The position numbers and the translations under genes were made by a program. A DNA stretch of 64,000 nucleotides from SYFY01 sp031385325 (GTDB taxonomy: Bacteria; Pseudomonadota; Gammaproteobacteria; Pseudomonadales; Azotimanducaceae). Where the stretch lies: the NCBI GenBank assembly GCA_031385325.1, contig JANNBJ010000181.1:1-64000 (forward strand). Direction: 5' to 3'. Under the pieces are notes generated by a model. It searched no databases. It had not been told where the DNA came from and saw only the letters and a program-made list of their open reading frames with translations. Within the stretch, counting starts at the first letter, position 1. Each line of letters begins with the position of its first letter. Positions 6,634 through 15,765 of the stretch are shown here, in pieces.

Positions 6634-9600
6634 TTAGGTCCGCCGCCGAGCGCCCGTTCCGTCGTCGCAATCGCGTACATCTCACCGGAGTCATCGATCA
6701 ATGCGGTGGAGATGATCGAAACCGGTATGACCGCGCCTTGTTTGTTGAGCCGCTCGGTACGATACGGCTTCAGAATCTCCTCCCGGCTCAGTTGGCGTAA
6801 CGTGGCCAGGGCTTTCTCACGCAGCTCCGGCGGAATCCGCTCGCGGACATTCATCAGCAGTGCCTCGGCCTCGCTCCAGCCGTACATGCGCACCGCGCCC
6901 GGGTTCCAGGCGAGGATGCGTCCACTCAGGTCCTGGACGGTAATGGCATCGTGTGCATCACGTACCACGACAGCCAGGCGCAACAGCTCATTGGCTTTGT
7001 GCAGCGCCTCCTTGGCCTGCACAGACTCGGTGACGTCGATAAAGGAGATCACCGCACCTTCGATCACGTTGTCGAGCGTGCGGTAAGGCAGGACGCGCAT
7101 CGTGTACCACGCACTCTCCCTGGTCTGCACGGTCACCTCCTTTGGAATCAGTGTGCTAAGCACGGCCTGGACGTCGGCCACCAGACTGCTGTAGTTGATG
7201 AGGTTGGAGACGATGTGGGCTACCGGCCGTCCTACGTCCGTCGGAATCAGGTTGATGATGGCGCTGGCAGACGGGGTGAAACGCAGTATGCGCAGTTGAT
7301 GGTCCACAAAGACGGTACCGATTCCAGTGCCGGCTAGCAGGTTATTCATGTCGTTGTTGGCCCGCGACAAGTCTGCCACCTTGGTCTGCAATTCGGAATT
7401 GACGGTGCCGAGCTCTTCATTGACAGACTGCAATTCTTCCTTTGAGGTTTCCAGCTCCTCGTTGGTGGATTGCAATTCTTCGTTCACTGACTGCATTTCC
7501 TCGTTGGAGGACTTGAGCTCCTCATTGGAACTCTCCAGTTCTTCTCGCGCACTCTGAAGGAATTCATCTTTGGCGCGCAGGTCCTGCCTGAGCGCAGCGA
7601 TGCGCTCCTCAGCGTCCGTTGACGGACCAGCCTCTGGAGCTCCGGAGGGTAGCGTCGCGTGCTGCTCCCGTTCGGGATCAGGGGGCGGTGCATCCTCCAG
7701 AATAACCAGGTACAAAGTCGACTCCGGCATTTCCGAGGTATCTGCTACAACCGGGCAGATCGTCAGATTCACCGATGTGTAGTGGCCGTTGGTTTTGACG
7801 CGCAACCCCGGACTGCGCTGAATGGAATTGCCGCCAACCGCCTTTTGCAGCGTCCTGGTCAACTCGTGACGCAGGCCTTCCCGGGCCATCTTCAGGATGT
7901 TGTTGATGCCCGTTTCGCCGGGAGCCAGTTCCAGGTACATCCCGGTGCTACCGTGCAGGTAGAGAATGTCGCCGTGACGGTTCACCAGCACGCTGGCCGG
8001 AGCCAACTGCTGCAAGAGCGCGTGTTCGGTCAGCTGACGCAGCGGCAGTTTTGCGGGTGCTGTCGCTTTACGGATATCGCGAGTTGCCGGCGTATCAATG
8101 GGCGACGGCCACGGAAGAAAGCGCCCAAGGGTTGCGTGTTCCATGCCATGAAAATCCTCCTTTCGCTGAAACACCTTTGCCTGTCGGTCCAACACGACGA
8201 ACTGCCTGGCAAACCCGCCCACCCCTTCGGACGAGCCGAGGAACAACATGCCACCCGTTTTCAACGCGTAGTGGAACATATGAATCACTCGTTTTTGCAG
8301 TTCCACACCGAGATAGATCAGGAGGTTGCGACAACAGATCAGATCGAGTCTTGAGAATGGCGGATCCTTGATGATGTCGTGTTCGGAGAACACCATCATG
8401 TCGCGAATGCTCTTGTGAATACGGTAACTGCTGGTGCTGGAGTCGGCGGAGAAAAAGCGCGCCAGGCGTTCCGGTGAGATATCCGCGGCGATGCTGGCCG
8501 GATACACGCCGGCACGCGCTGTGGTGATGGCGCGGCTGTCGATGTCGGTTGCGAATAGCTGCACCGTGTAGTTCTGCTTGAGTGCCTCAATGCGCTCCTG
8601 CAGGAGGATGGCAATGGAGTAAGCCTCCTCGCCTGTGGAGCACCCCGTGGACCAGACACGCACAACGGTGCCCGCCGGTTTACCTTCAAAGAGCATCGGA
8701 ATGACCTGTTCCTCAAGCACCCGGAAAGCCTCCGGATCGCGGAAGAAATTGGTGACACCGATCAGTAGGTCGCGAAACAGGGCCTCCACTTCGGTTGGTG
8801 TCTGCTGCAGAAATTTGACGTAGCTACCTAACCCATCGATCTGGTGAACCGCCATCCGCCGCTCGATGCGCCGATTGATCGTGCTGGGCTTGTATTGCGA
8901 AAAGTCGTGGCCGGTCTGGGCACGCAGGAGGACGAAGATCTTCTTCAGCGAGGATTCGGTCTTATCGAAGGGGATGGTTTCCCGCGCGTGGCCGAAGGCG
9001 AGCCGTACGTACGTGATCAGTTGGGCGGCCATTGCGGCAGGAGCCAGCTCGTAATCCACGAGCCCGGTAGCAATGGCGCTGCGCGGCATGCCGTCAAATT
9101 CAGTGGACTCCGGTGATTGTGCGATGACCATACCACCCTCGCCCTTGATCGCGCGCACACCCTGTGCACCGTCGCTGCCCGTGCCAGAGAGCACGATACC
9201 GATGGCCCGTTCGCGCTGGTCCTGCGCCAGCGACCGAAAGAAAAAATCGATCGGCAGTCGCTGGCCGCGCGGTTCGCTGGGTTCGAGCAATTGCAGGGCG
9301 CCGTTCAGAAACGCCATGTCGCGGTTGGGCGGGATGATATAGGCGCAGTTGCGCTGGACCATCATGCCGTCCTCGACCTCGAAGGCCTGCATGTGGGTAT
9401 AGCGCTGGATCAGCTCGGTGAGGATGCTTTTGTGGTCTGGGGCGAGGTGCTGGACCACCACAAACGCCATGCCAGGATCGACGTCGGCAGGCATCCCCGA
9501 GAAAAACGCTTCAAACGCGGCCAGACCCCCGGCCGAGGCGCCGATGCCGACAACCGGAAAAATGTCGCGTGTTGATGGATCCAGCGTGTTTTCTGCCGGC

Positions 9601-9668
9601 GCCATGGACTCGGGCGGCGGGCTGGTCACTCGACGCTTGGAAGTTGGCTTAGATTTTCTGACGTTCAA
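6630..9668 (-). CDS. CheB-CheR-PAS fusion protein
   Basis: A 1012-residue fusion. CheB methylesterase comes first, with S45 in GIGASAGG, H74 in VVQHLAP and D166 in SGTGSDGAQG. A CheR methyltransferase follows at about 230-495, with TNFFRDPEAF and the SAM site STGCSTGEEAYS, and RLDLICCRNLLIYL. A long heptad coiled coil then repeats (S/T)NEEL(K/Q)S many times (about 665-750). Two PAS domains close the protein, the first ending ISFIDVTE. Opposing methylation and demethylation domains in one chain with PAS sensors are a known architecture of unclear role, often next to hybrid kinases. Here the kinase gene overlaps its stop by four bases. The protein is soluble. It is the upstream gene of the pair. 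Confidence 0.93.
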   Translation of the reverse strand: MNVRKSKPTSKRRVTSPPPESMAPAENTLDPSTRDIFPVVGIGASAGGLAAFEAFFSGMPADVDPGMAFVVVQHLAPDHKSILTELIQRYTHMQAFEVEDGMMVQRNCAYIIPPNRDMAFLNGALQLLEPSEPRGQRLPIDFFFRSLAQDQRERAIGIVLSGTGSDGAQGVRAIKGEGGMVIAQSPESTEFDGMPRSAIATGLVDYELAPAAMAAQLITYVRLAFGHARETIPFDKTESSLKKIFVLLRAQTGHDFSQYKPSTINRRIERRMAVHQIDGLGSYVKFLQQTPTEVEALFRDLLIGVTNFFRDPEAFRVLEEQVIPMLFEGKPAGTVVRVWSTGCSTGEEAYSIAILLQERIEALKQNYTVQLFATDIDSRAITTARAGVYPASIAADISPERLARFFSADSSTSSYRIHKSIRDMMVFSEHDIIKDPPFSRLDLICCRNLLIYLGVELQKRVIHMFHYALKTGGMLFLGSSEGVGGFARQFVVLDRQAKVFQRKEDFHGMEHATLGRFLPWPSPIDTPATRDIRKATAPAKLPLRQLTEHALLQQLAPASVLVNRHGDILYLHGSTGMYLELAPGETGINNILKMAREGLRHELTRTLQKAVGGNSIQRSPGLRVKTNGHYTSVNLTICPVVADTSEMPESTLYLVILEDAPPPDPEREQHATLPSGAPEAGPSTDAEERIAALRQDLRAKDEFLQSAREELESSNEELKSSNEEMQSVNEELQSTNEELETSKEELQSVNEELGTVNSELQTKVADLSRANNDMNNLLAGTGIGTVFVDHQLRILRFTPSASAIINLIPTDVGRPVAHIVSNLINYSSLVADVQAVLSTLIPKEVTVQTRESAWYTMRVLPYRTLDNVIEGAVISFIDVTESVQAKEALHKANELLRLAVVVRDAHDAITVQDLSGRILAWNPGAVRMYGWSEAEALLMNVRERIPPELREKALATLRQLSREEILKPYRTERLNKQGAVIPVSIISTALIDDSGEMYAIATTERALGGGPK

Positions 9669-9831
9669 TCAGGGAGTCTCGTTTCATCTCGTGGCTGCAG
9701 GATACTGCCGAAGTGAAGGAACTGGCGAGCGTCCATCGAGACGACTCGAGACGTTTGCAGCTGAATGGTCCGCAGTTATTGATCGGTAGATTTGAAGAGG
9801 GTGATTGGGCTGTACGCCATGTCTTGGCTCT

Positions 9832-9924
9832 TGGCGGAAGAGGTAGGAGTCGAACCCACCAGGCACGTTGACGCACCTCGACGGCTTTGAAGGCCGCGCG
9901 CCCCACCGGAGACGATGCTCTTCC
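9832..9924 (-). tRNA. selC: tRNA-Sec (anticodon TCA)
   Basis: On the minus strand the gene begins GGAAGAGCATCGTCTCCGG and ends GTTCGACTCCTACCTCTTCC followed by GCCA, with CCA encoded. The anticodon loop is CTTCAAA, giving the UGA-reading anticodon, on a 5-bp stem GCGGC/GCCGT. A long variable arm (AGGTGCG/CGTGCCT) is present, as expected for tRNA-Sec, and most of the sequence aligns with enterobacterial selC. It lies 43 bases behind selB on the same strand, so selA, selB and selC can form one transcript. Oddity: by hand count the acceptor stem has only 7 pairs (GGAAGAG/CTCTTCC) and the T stem 5, giving 12 rather than the usual bacterial 13. Confidence 0.93.
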
Positions 9925-9967
9925 AAGATCGATCTTGTCAGTTTTTGCGAGCCCTGTCAGGTCCGCT

Positions 9968-11824
9968 TCAGGTCCGCTTTTTCCATTCTCCGAACACGTT
10001 GCGTTGATCGCCTTGTCGTCGGGTATAACCCAGGTGGTCGAAGTACTCGAGCAGCTCGATGGCGGCGTTGCGACCGATACCTGATGTGTCGCGAAATGCG
10101 CGTGCATCAAACGGTCCTTTGGCCGAAAGCTCGGCCACGACTGCGGCCAGCGTGTCGACCGCCGCTGGCAGGAAGTAGCGGTTGTCACTCACACGAATCA
10201 GCGCCCCCGGTTTGGCAAGACCTTCAAGCTCGCGAGCCATCTGTGCCGGTGCGCGTCCAAGCGTTTTGGCGAGATCACCCACGGATGGTGGTTGAATGAC
10301 CTCGAGCAAGGGCTTGATCCGTTGTAACAGGCCTTGTTGGGCGGGACTCAAAACCGCGGCGTGTCGCGGCGGGTGATACGCGCCACCGGTTTGTGCGAGT
10401 CGCTTGGCGCTAACCAGTTGTCGCAGAATTTCCGGCCGATACGGTTTCGGCACGGTTGCAGGAAGTTCATTTTCGCGCACGCCGGTGCGGGTACTGTCGG
10501 ACTCGAGTGTGGTACCGATCGCTGCGAGTACCGTGTCTTGCCAACTCTTCCAGGTGGCGGCGAGGAGAATTTCTTCGCCGAGCACCACGGTGGATGCCTT
10601 GGTTGCGGTCCGAGGCGTCGCAGCTGGCAGTCCCCACAATGCGGCAAACTTCTTCCAGTGTACCGGCCCCTCGGCTAACAGGGCCGTAAACGCAGACGCA
10701 GAGTCCGGCGTTGCCAGCGCGTTGAGCCGACTCATGCGTCTGGCCTGGCGACGTCGTGCTGGTGGTTCCTCGTTATCGATGACTGTTCCGCCGCCGAGAG
10801 TACGATCCAGACCCTGATCACGGATCAGGATTCGATCTCCGGAACAGGCGAGCAGCGGAAAATCGCAAATCAGATCGGCGCGAGTGGTCGAGCCCGGTTC
10901 CAGGGTCGATTCGGTCAGCAATCCGAGACGCGCCGTGGTATGAGTCGTTGCGTGGTAGACATGTACCGGTGTCCAGGTCCTGAGCTTGCGTGGATAGTCG
11001 GCCAGCAACGTCAGATCGATGGTGAGATGTGATGAGGCCGCCGTTGCGTCGCTCGTGATCCAGGAGCCTCGTGGAACATCACCCACTTCTACACCGGTCA
11101 GATTGAGCGCAGTGCGCATGCCGATCGTCGCCTTGTTGGCCGGCTTGTTATCGGCGCGGATTGACCGCACGCGTACGGATTGTCCACCCGGAAACACAGT
11201 CAGAGTCTGGTCCGGGGAGACACTGCCTGCATGGGTTGTGCCGGTGACTACGGTGCCGCTGCCACGAATGTTGAAGGCCCGGTCGACAGGCAATCTGAAA
11301 TAGCGTGGTTCCTTGTCCTGCGCCCTGGCGAAAGTACTGGCGACGATTTCCAGGTGTGATCGTAATTCGGCCATGCCATCACCACGCAAGCTGGAGCAGG
11401 GAATGATCGACGCATCTCGCAGAAATGAAGTGGCTATGAGTTCCTCGAGCTGGCTGCGTACTTCATCAACCCGGTCGGGTTCGACCATATCGATCTTGGT
11501 CAGTGCGATCACGCCAGCGGACAGGCCCAGCAGCGAAAGGATCTGCAAATGCTCACGGGTCTGTGGCATCGGGCCATCGTCCGCTGCAACGACCAGCAGC
11601 GCATACTGATGCGCCGCGACACCGGCCACCATGTTGTGAATGAAGCGATGGTGACCAGGCACATCCACGAATCCGAGCTTTGCTTCCGGAACATAGGCAA
11701 AGCCGATATCGATCGTGAGTCCGCGCGCTTTCTCCTCTGCCATGCTGTCCGTATCGATCCCGGTCAGCGCGCGTACGAGGCTCGTCTTGCCATGATCGAC
11801 GTGTCCGGCCAGGGTGATGATCAT
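9968..11824 (-). CDS. selB: Selenocysteine-specific elongation factor SelB
   Basis: A 618-residue GTPase that brings Sec-tRNA to the ribosome at UGA codons marked by a SECIS hairpin. The GTPase motifs are AGHVDHGKTSL at the N-terminus, DVPGHHRFIHNMVAG and ALTKIDM. Beta-barrel domains follow (GSGTVVTGTTHAGSV), and the C-terminal half carries winged-helix modules that bind SECIS RNA, ending with DTSGIGRNAAIELLEYFDHLGYTRR split across the last helix. The length matches the family. Its ATG overlaps the end of selA by four bases (ATGA), so the two are coupled. The stop codon lies in a short direct repeat (AGCGGACCTGA twice). Confidence 0.96.
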   Translation of the reverse strand: MIITLAGHVDHGKTSLVRALTGIDTDSMAEEKARGLTIDIGFAYVPEAKLGFVDVPGHHRFIHNMVAGVAAHQYALLVVAADDGPMPQTREHLQILSLLGLSAGVIALTKIDMVEPDRVDEVRSQLEELIATSFLRDASIIPCSSLRGDGMAELRSHLEIVASTFARAQDKEPRYFRLPVDRAFNIRGSGTVVTGTTHAGSVSPDQTLTVFPGGQSVRVRSIRADNKPANKATIGMRTALNLTGVEVGDVPRGSWITSDATAASSHLTIDLTLLADYPRKLRTWTPVHVYHATTHTTARLGLLTESTLEPGSTTRADLICDFPLLACSGDRILIRDQGLDRTLGGGTVIDNEEPPARRRQARRMSRLNALATPDSASAFTALLAEGPVHWKKFAALWGLPAATPRTATKASTVVLGEEILLAATWKSWQDTVLAAIGTTLESDSTRTGVRENELPATVPKPYRPEILRQLVSAKRLAQTGGAYHPPRHAAVLSPAQQGLLQRIKPLLEVIQPPSVGDLAKTLGRAPAQMARELEGLAKPGALIRVSDNRYFLPAAVDTLAAVVAELSAKGPFDARAFRDTSGIGRNAAIELLEYFDHLGYTRRQGDQRNVFGEWKKRT

Positions 11825-13182
11825 GGCGTGGCTAACATGCGCAGTGTGGTGAGCAGGTCATCCAGTGGATCTGCACCCCGCATGTCGAGCCACAGCGCGT
11901 CCTGCTGGATTCGACCAACTACCGGTGTCGGCAATTGCCTTAGTCTTGTCCCGAGACTGTCAAGCGGAGTTCCTCGTATCACGACACACAGACTCGGCAG
12001 CTTCTGATCGGGCAGGGCGCCACTGCCGATCTGGGCGTCGGCTGGTTCGATGTTCACGGTTGCGTCTGGTACTTGTTTGGCAACAACTTCGGCAACGGCA
12101 TGTGCACGTTGGGCAAGCACGGTGTGCGAGCTTGTCAATGTTTTCAACAGCGGCAAGGTTTGCGCCAGCTGGTCCGGGCGCTCATAGAGCTTCAGTGTGG
12201 CCTCAAGGATCGCCAGAGTGATCTTGTCGACCCGCAAGGCGCGCTTCAACGGATTGCGATTAAGCGCCTCGATAAGGTCACGGCGACCAACGATCAGGCC
12301 CGATTGCACGCTGCCGAGCAGCTTGTCGCCGCTGAAGGTGACGAGGTCCGCACCTTCTGCGATCACTTCGCCGGCAGTGGGTTCATGCGGCAGGCCGAAG
12401 CGCGTCAGATCGAGGAGAGCGCCGCTACCGAGATCGACGCAGAAAGGAATTTGCTTCGTGCGTGCCAGGTCCGCCATGGCCCGATTGTCGACGACTTCCG
12501 TGAACCCCTCGATATGATAGTTGGAAGGATGCACCTTCAGCAGCATTGCCGATTCGTCGACGACGCTTGCGAAGTCGGCGATTCGGGTGCGATTGGTGGT
12601 GCCCACTTCAAGCAGGGTTGCGCCGGAACGCGCCATGACCTCGGGCAACCGAAAGCTGCCGCCGATTTCGATAAGCTCGCCGCGACTTACCGGTACCGAT
12701 TTGCCCAAGGCGAAGGTGTTCAGTACGAGCAGAAGTGCTGCTGCGCCGTTGTTCACCACGGTTGCGGCTTCGGCTTGACACAGCCGTGCCAGTCGCTCGG
12801 CGACAGCGGTTTCCCGTTTGCCCCGGGCGCCGGTGTCGAGGTCGTACTCCAGGTTCATCGGCCGGGTGACCAGTGGTTCCACGGCCCGCCACAGTTCAGG
12901 ACTGAGCAGGGCGCGTCCAAGGTTGGTGTGGATGATGGTTCCGGTCAGATTGAACACCGGTCGATACCCGAAGCCGCTCAAGCTGGTCGAGAGTTGTTGT
13001 GCGTATCCGGCGGCCGTGACCGCCCATGCGGGGATGTCCTGGCCGCTGCGAATAGACTGCTGAAGATCGCGCAGCCCAGCTTTGATGAATTTCAGGCCGA
13101 ACTGCCCGCACAGCAGTGCAATCGCCGGGTCTGCGAGCAGGCGTTCTATGGAAGGCAGATCCCGTTTGCTGAAACCTGTCAT
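11821..13182 (-). CDS. selA: L-seryl-tRNA(Sec) selenium transferase SelA
   Basis: A 453-residue PLP enzyme that converts seryl-tRNA(Sec) to selenocysteinyl-tRNA(Sec) using selenophosphate. Family landmarks are NLTGTIIHTNLGRALLS, NNGAAALLLVLNTFA, EIGGSFRLPEVMARSGA and the PLP lysine in TFSGDKLLGSVQSG (K287). The length is close to the usual 460. It is the first gene of a selA-selB-selC unit on the minus strand. The gene on the other side is divergent, with a 114-base gap holding a CCGGTGA/TCACCGG dyad. No selD is visible in this window. Confidence 0.97.
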   Translation of the reverse strand: MTGFSKRDLPSIERLLADPAIALLCGQFGLKFIKAGLRDLQQSIRSGQDIPAWAVTAAGYAQQLSTSLSGFGYRPVFNLTGTIIHTNLGRALLSPELWRAVEPLVTRPMNLEYDLDTGARGKRETAVAERLARLCQAEAATVVNNGAAALLLVLNTFALGKSVPVSRGELIEIGGSFRLPEVMARSGATLLEVGTTNRTRIADFASVVDESAMLLKVHPSNYHIEGFTEVVDNRAMADLARTKQIPFCVDLGSGALLDLTRFGLPHEPTAGEVIAEGADLVTFSGDKLLGSVQSGLIVGRRDLIEALNRNPLKRALRVDKITLAILEATLKLYERPDQLAQTLPLLKTLTSSHTVLAQRAHAVAEVVAKQVPDATVNIEPADAQIGSGALPDQKLPSLCVVIRGTPLDSLGTRLRQLPTPVVGRIQQDALWLDMRGADPLDDLLTTLRMLATP

Positions 13183-13254
13183 TGCAAGGCGGTCATGTAG
13201 CGATCCCGGGTTGGTCGACGCTCGTATTGTAGCGTGCCAGACTCACGGCAAATC

Positions 13255-13270
13255 CCGGTGATGTCACCGG
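13255..13270. promoter_or_regulatory. Dyad in the divergent selA / PLP decarboxylase promoter region
   Basis: CCGGTGA-TG-TCACCGG is a perfect 7-bp dyad with a 2-base centre, 27 bases before the start of the rightward gene and about 72 bases before selA. Its position suits an operator or a short stem in the leader. No regulator can be named. Confidence 0.35.
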
Positions 13271-13296
13271 TTCCTGGTCAATTTAGGAGAGCGTCG

Positions 13297-14553
13297 ATGC
13301 GCAAGGCACTGCCAGAGCAGGGAACCGCATGGTCAGAACTCGAATCCAGTCTGCACGCTGCCGGTTCGCGCGATGTGAAATGGCGTGAGGGTCGGGCAGC
13401 GGTTTATGTCTTCAATTCCGGTGAAGACGTGATGCAGGTAGCCCACGATGCCTATGGTCTTTTCATTGCCGAAAATGGCCTCGGGCCTGCAGCGTTTCCA
13501 AGCCTGAAACGGATGGAGCAGGAAGTGGTGGATATCGCCTTGTCGCTGCAGAACGCACCAGTCGACGCGACGGGGAGCATGTCGTCCGGCGGTACGGAGA
13601 GCATTCTGCTGGCCATGAAGGCGTGTCGTGACTGGAGCCTGCTGCATCGCTGCGTGCTCGGCACGCCGAAGATTGTGGTCCCGTACTCCGCGCATCCGGC
13701 TTTCAACAAAGGCGCGCACCTCATGGGACTGGAGATCGTCCGTGTGCCGTTGATGGATGGGTATCGTGCTGATCCACAGGCCATGGCGGATGCTGTCGAC
13801 GCAAGAACGATCATGCTGGTGGGCTCAGCGCCCTGTTTTCCCTATGGGGTCATCGATCCCATCGAGGCGCTCAGTACCCTGGCCATTGAGCGCGGAATCT
13901 GGCTGCATGTGGATGCCTGTGTGGGTGGGTATCTTTCGCCGTTCATGGCGCAGGTACGCGAAGAGCGACAACTGCCGGCGCTGCCTGCGTGGGACTTCAG
14001 CCTGCCCGGTGTGTCGTCCATGTCGCTGGATTTGCACAAGTATGGTTATGCGGCGAAGGGTGCCAGCACGGTGCTGTACCGTGACAAGTCACTGCACGCG
14101 GCGCAGATCTTTGACTTTGCAGATTGGCCGTGTGGTCGCATGTCCACACCGACATTTGCCGGCACTCGACCGGGTGGTGCGATCGCTGCTGCCTGGGCGG
14201 TATTGCACTACCTGGGTCAGCAGGGGTATGTGGATCGGGCTCGTCGCATCGATACCGTGCGGGAACGCATTGTGGAATTTTGCGGACAACACGGCCTCGT
14301 CGTGCATGGCGATCCCATGCTCTCGATCATCGCTTTTGGCGATGAATCAGCCGATATTCTCGCTGCCGGAGATGGGCTCTATCAGGCTGGCTGGTTCTCC
14401 AGCCGTGTGCGTAAACCCGATGGCATTCAGGTCATGCTCTCGCCTGAACACGACAAGGTCATTAATGTCTATCTCGAGGAAGTGCTCAAACAGGTGACGC
14501 GGGTGCGCGCAAGTGGCGCAAAACGGGTCTCTGCAGAGGTGCGTTACAGCTGA
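13297..14553 (+). CDS. PLP-dependent decarboxylase / sphingosine-1-phosphate lyase-like protein
   Basis: A 418-residue fold-type I PLP enzyme of the group II decarboxylase class. Signatures are SMSSGGTESILLAMKACRDW, SAHPAFNKGAHLMG, LHVDACVGGY (with the Asp that contacts the PLP nitrogen) and SLDLHKYGYAAKGAS with the PLP lysine. The closest named relatives by pattern are sphingosine-1-phosphate lyases and L-tyrosine or aspartate decarboxylase-like proteins. The substrate cannot be told apart by reading alone. The start at 13297 is chosen because AGGAG lies 7 bases upstream; the frame is open 63 bases further. It is divergent from selA. I see no reason to link it to selenium metabolism. Confidence 0.8.
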   Translation: MRKALPEQGTAWSELESSLHAAGSRDVKWREGRAAVYVFNSGEDVMQVAHDAYGLFIAENGLGPAAFPSLKRMEQEVVDIALSLQNAPVDATGSMSSGGTESILLAMKACRDWSLLHRCVLGTPKIVVPYSAHPAFNKGAHLMGLEIVRVPLMDGYRADPQAMADAVDARTIMLVGSAPCFPYGVIDPIEALSTLAIERGIWLHVDACVGGYLSPFMAQVREERQLPALPAWDFSLPGVSSMSLDLHKYGYAAKGASTVLYRDKSLHAAQIFDFADWPCGRMSTPTFAGTRPGGAIAAAWAVLHYLGQQGYVDRARRIDTVRERIVEFCGQHGLVVHGDPMLSIIAFGDESADILAAGDGLYQAGWFSSRVRKPDGIQVMLSPEHDKVINVYLEEVLKQVTRVRASGAKRVSAEVRYS

Positions 14554-14782
14554 TCGCAGGCGGAAGGGGCTTTCAAGACATGCCGCCGGCAACTGCGCTC
14601 GGCGTATCAATCGAAGATCTCGAGGCGATACTCGTGTGGATCGGTTATTAAGAGTCGCGGAGTTGAAATCATTTCTGAAGAAAACCCGGGAGTCTGAACA
14701 CGCAGTCGTGGAAGTGAAGTTATCAGCTGAGATTGGCTGCGGCGATCTCGATGAGACACAACTTTTGATGTCGCGTGTGAAT

Positions 14783-15628
14783 TTATCGTGCTCGAGCCAG
14801 GTAGTTTTCAGGAGATAACTCGCAGGTCTGGTCGGCGGCTCCGGGTAGGATGAAAAGTCCTGGCCCTCGCGCAAACTTGAAGAGCCGATAGATGTGATAT
14901 TGCTCGGCGTGTGATTGGGAAACTCTGACCTCGTTTCTTGAGAGATAAAACGGGGTGTCTTTACCATACTTGGTGGTTTTCACCTCCACCAGTCGCTCCT
15001 TGCCATTGGCCTCGAAGGACAGTATGTCGTAGCCAGCGCCATCACCTCTCTGCGCAGAGGTGTGTTCAATCCGATCAGCCAGTGACTCTTTTCCGGCCTT
15101 GATGAGGCGAGCACGCTCAAAATTGAGGACGAACGCTTCGCCAGCTCGACCAAGTGAACGGTTTCTGGCTTCTCGCTCGAGATAATTTATCTGTCTGTAA
15201 GCATGGTCCCGGATGTCAACGACGATCGACCGGTCGACTGATCGTGGGGCCGGTCGACTGGTCAGCACTTCAAGGATGTTCTCAACCTCCGGTAATGCAA
15301 TGGGCGACTCAGTACTGGTTGCGGCGAATCGATGAATTTCTTCATTCGTCGCGAGTTCCTCCGCAACAACTTCCGCTAATAAGGCTTGGTAGTTGCTACG
15401 CCTCTTGTAGCCAACAATACCTGGAAACTCAAGGTCCAGAAGTACGGCGGTAATGTTGGCATGTTTGAACTCGATTGAAGCGGCCGATCTTGAGTTCAGC
15501 TTTGACATTAACTCCCTGCGATGGCGCGTCTTGTTATAGCCGACACCAGTCAGTTCCTTGGCAAGCATCGCAAAGTAGTCCTTTGCGATGAGCTCGACTT
15601 CCTGTCTGGACCAGTCAGTTCCTGGCAT
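14783..15628 (-). CDS. DUF3883 domain-containing protein
   Basis: The N-terminal half starts WSRQEVELIAKDYFAMLAKE and continues with YNKTRHRRELMSKLNSRSA and IEFKHANITAVLLDL, a conserved N-terminal part of this family. The C-terminal half is DUF3883: GRAGEAFVLNFER, SAQRGDGAGYDILSFE, VEVKTTKYGKDTPFYLSRNE. The D...E.K pattern around GYDILSFE and VEVKTT resembles the PD-(D/E)xK nuclease core, so DNA cleavage is possible but not shown. Related proteins occur in restriction or defence contexts and alone. The frame is open to an ATG at 15694; I chose 15628 because the family sequence starts there, though neither start has a clear ribosome site. No restriction or methylase partner is adjacent. Confidence 0.75.
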   Translation of the reverse strand: MPGTDWSRQEVELIAKDYFAMLAKELTGVGYNKTRHRRELMSKLNSRSAASIEFKHANITAVLLDLEFPGIVGYKRRSNYQALLAEVVAEELATNEEIHRFAATSTESPIALPEVENILEVLTSRPAPRSVDRSIVVDIRDHAYRQINYLEREARNRSLGRAGEAFVLNFERARLIKAGKESLADRIEHTSAQRGDGAGYDILSFEANGKERLVEVKTTKYGKDTPFYLSRNEVRVSQSHAEQYHIYRLFKFARGPGLFILPGAADQTCELSPENYLARAR

Positions 15629-15765
15629 GGGTGAGAAAGGTGTTGTGATCGTCCATGCGGCCAGTGTCCTGCCGGACCTGTCTTGAGTCCACATGCCAAC
15701 CAGGCACCGGCCTATTAAGAAAGACTAAGAAAAGTGTCTCTTATAACGAAATTGTTGTAGACGTA

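Noticed and set aside
12073..13200. 375-codon plus-strand frame over selA
   Set aside because: It is antisense to a clearly conserved enzyme and looks like codon-bias shadow.
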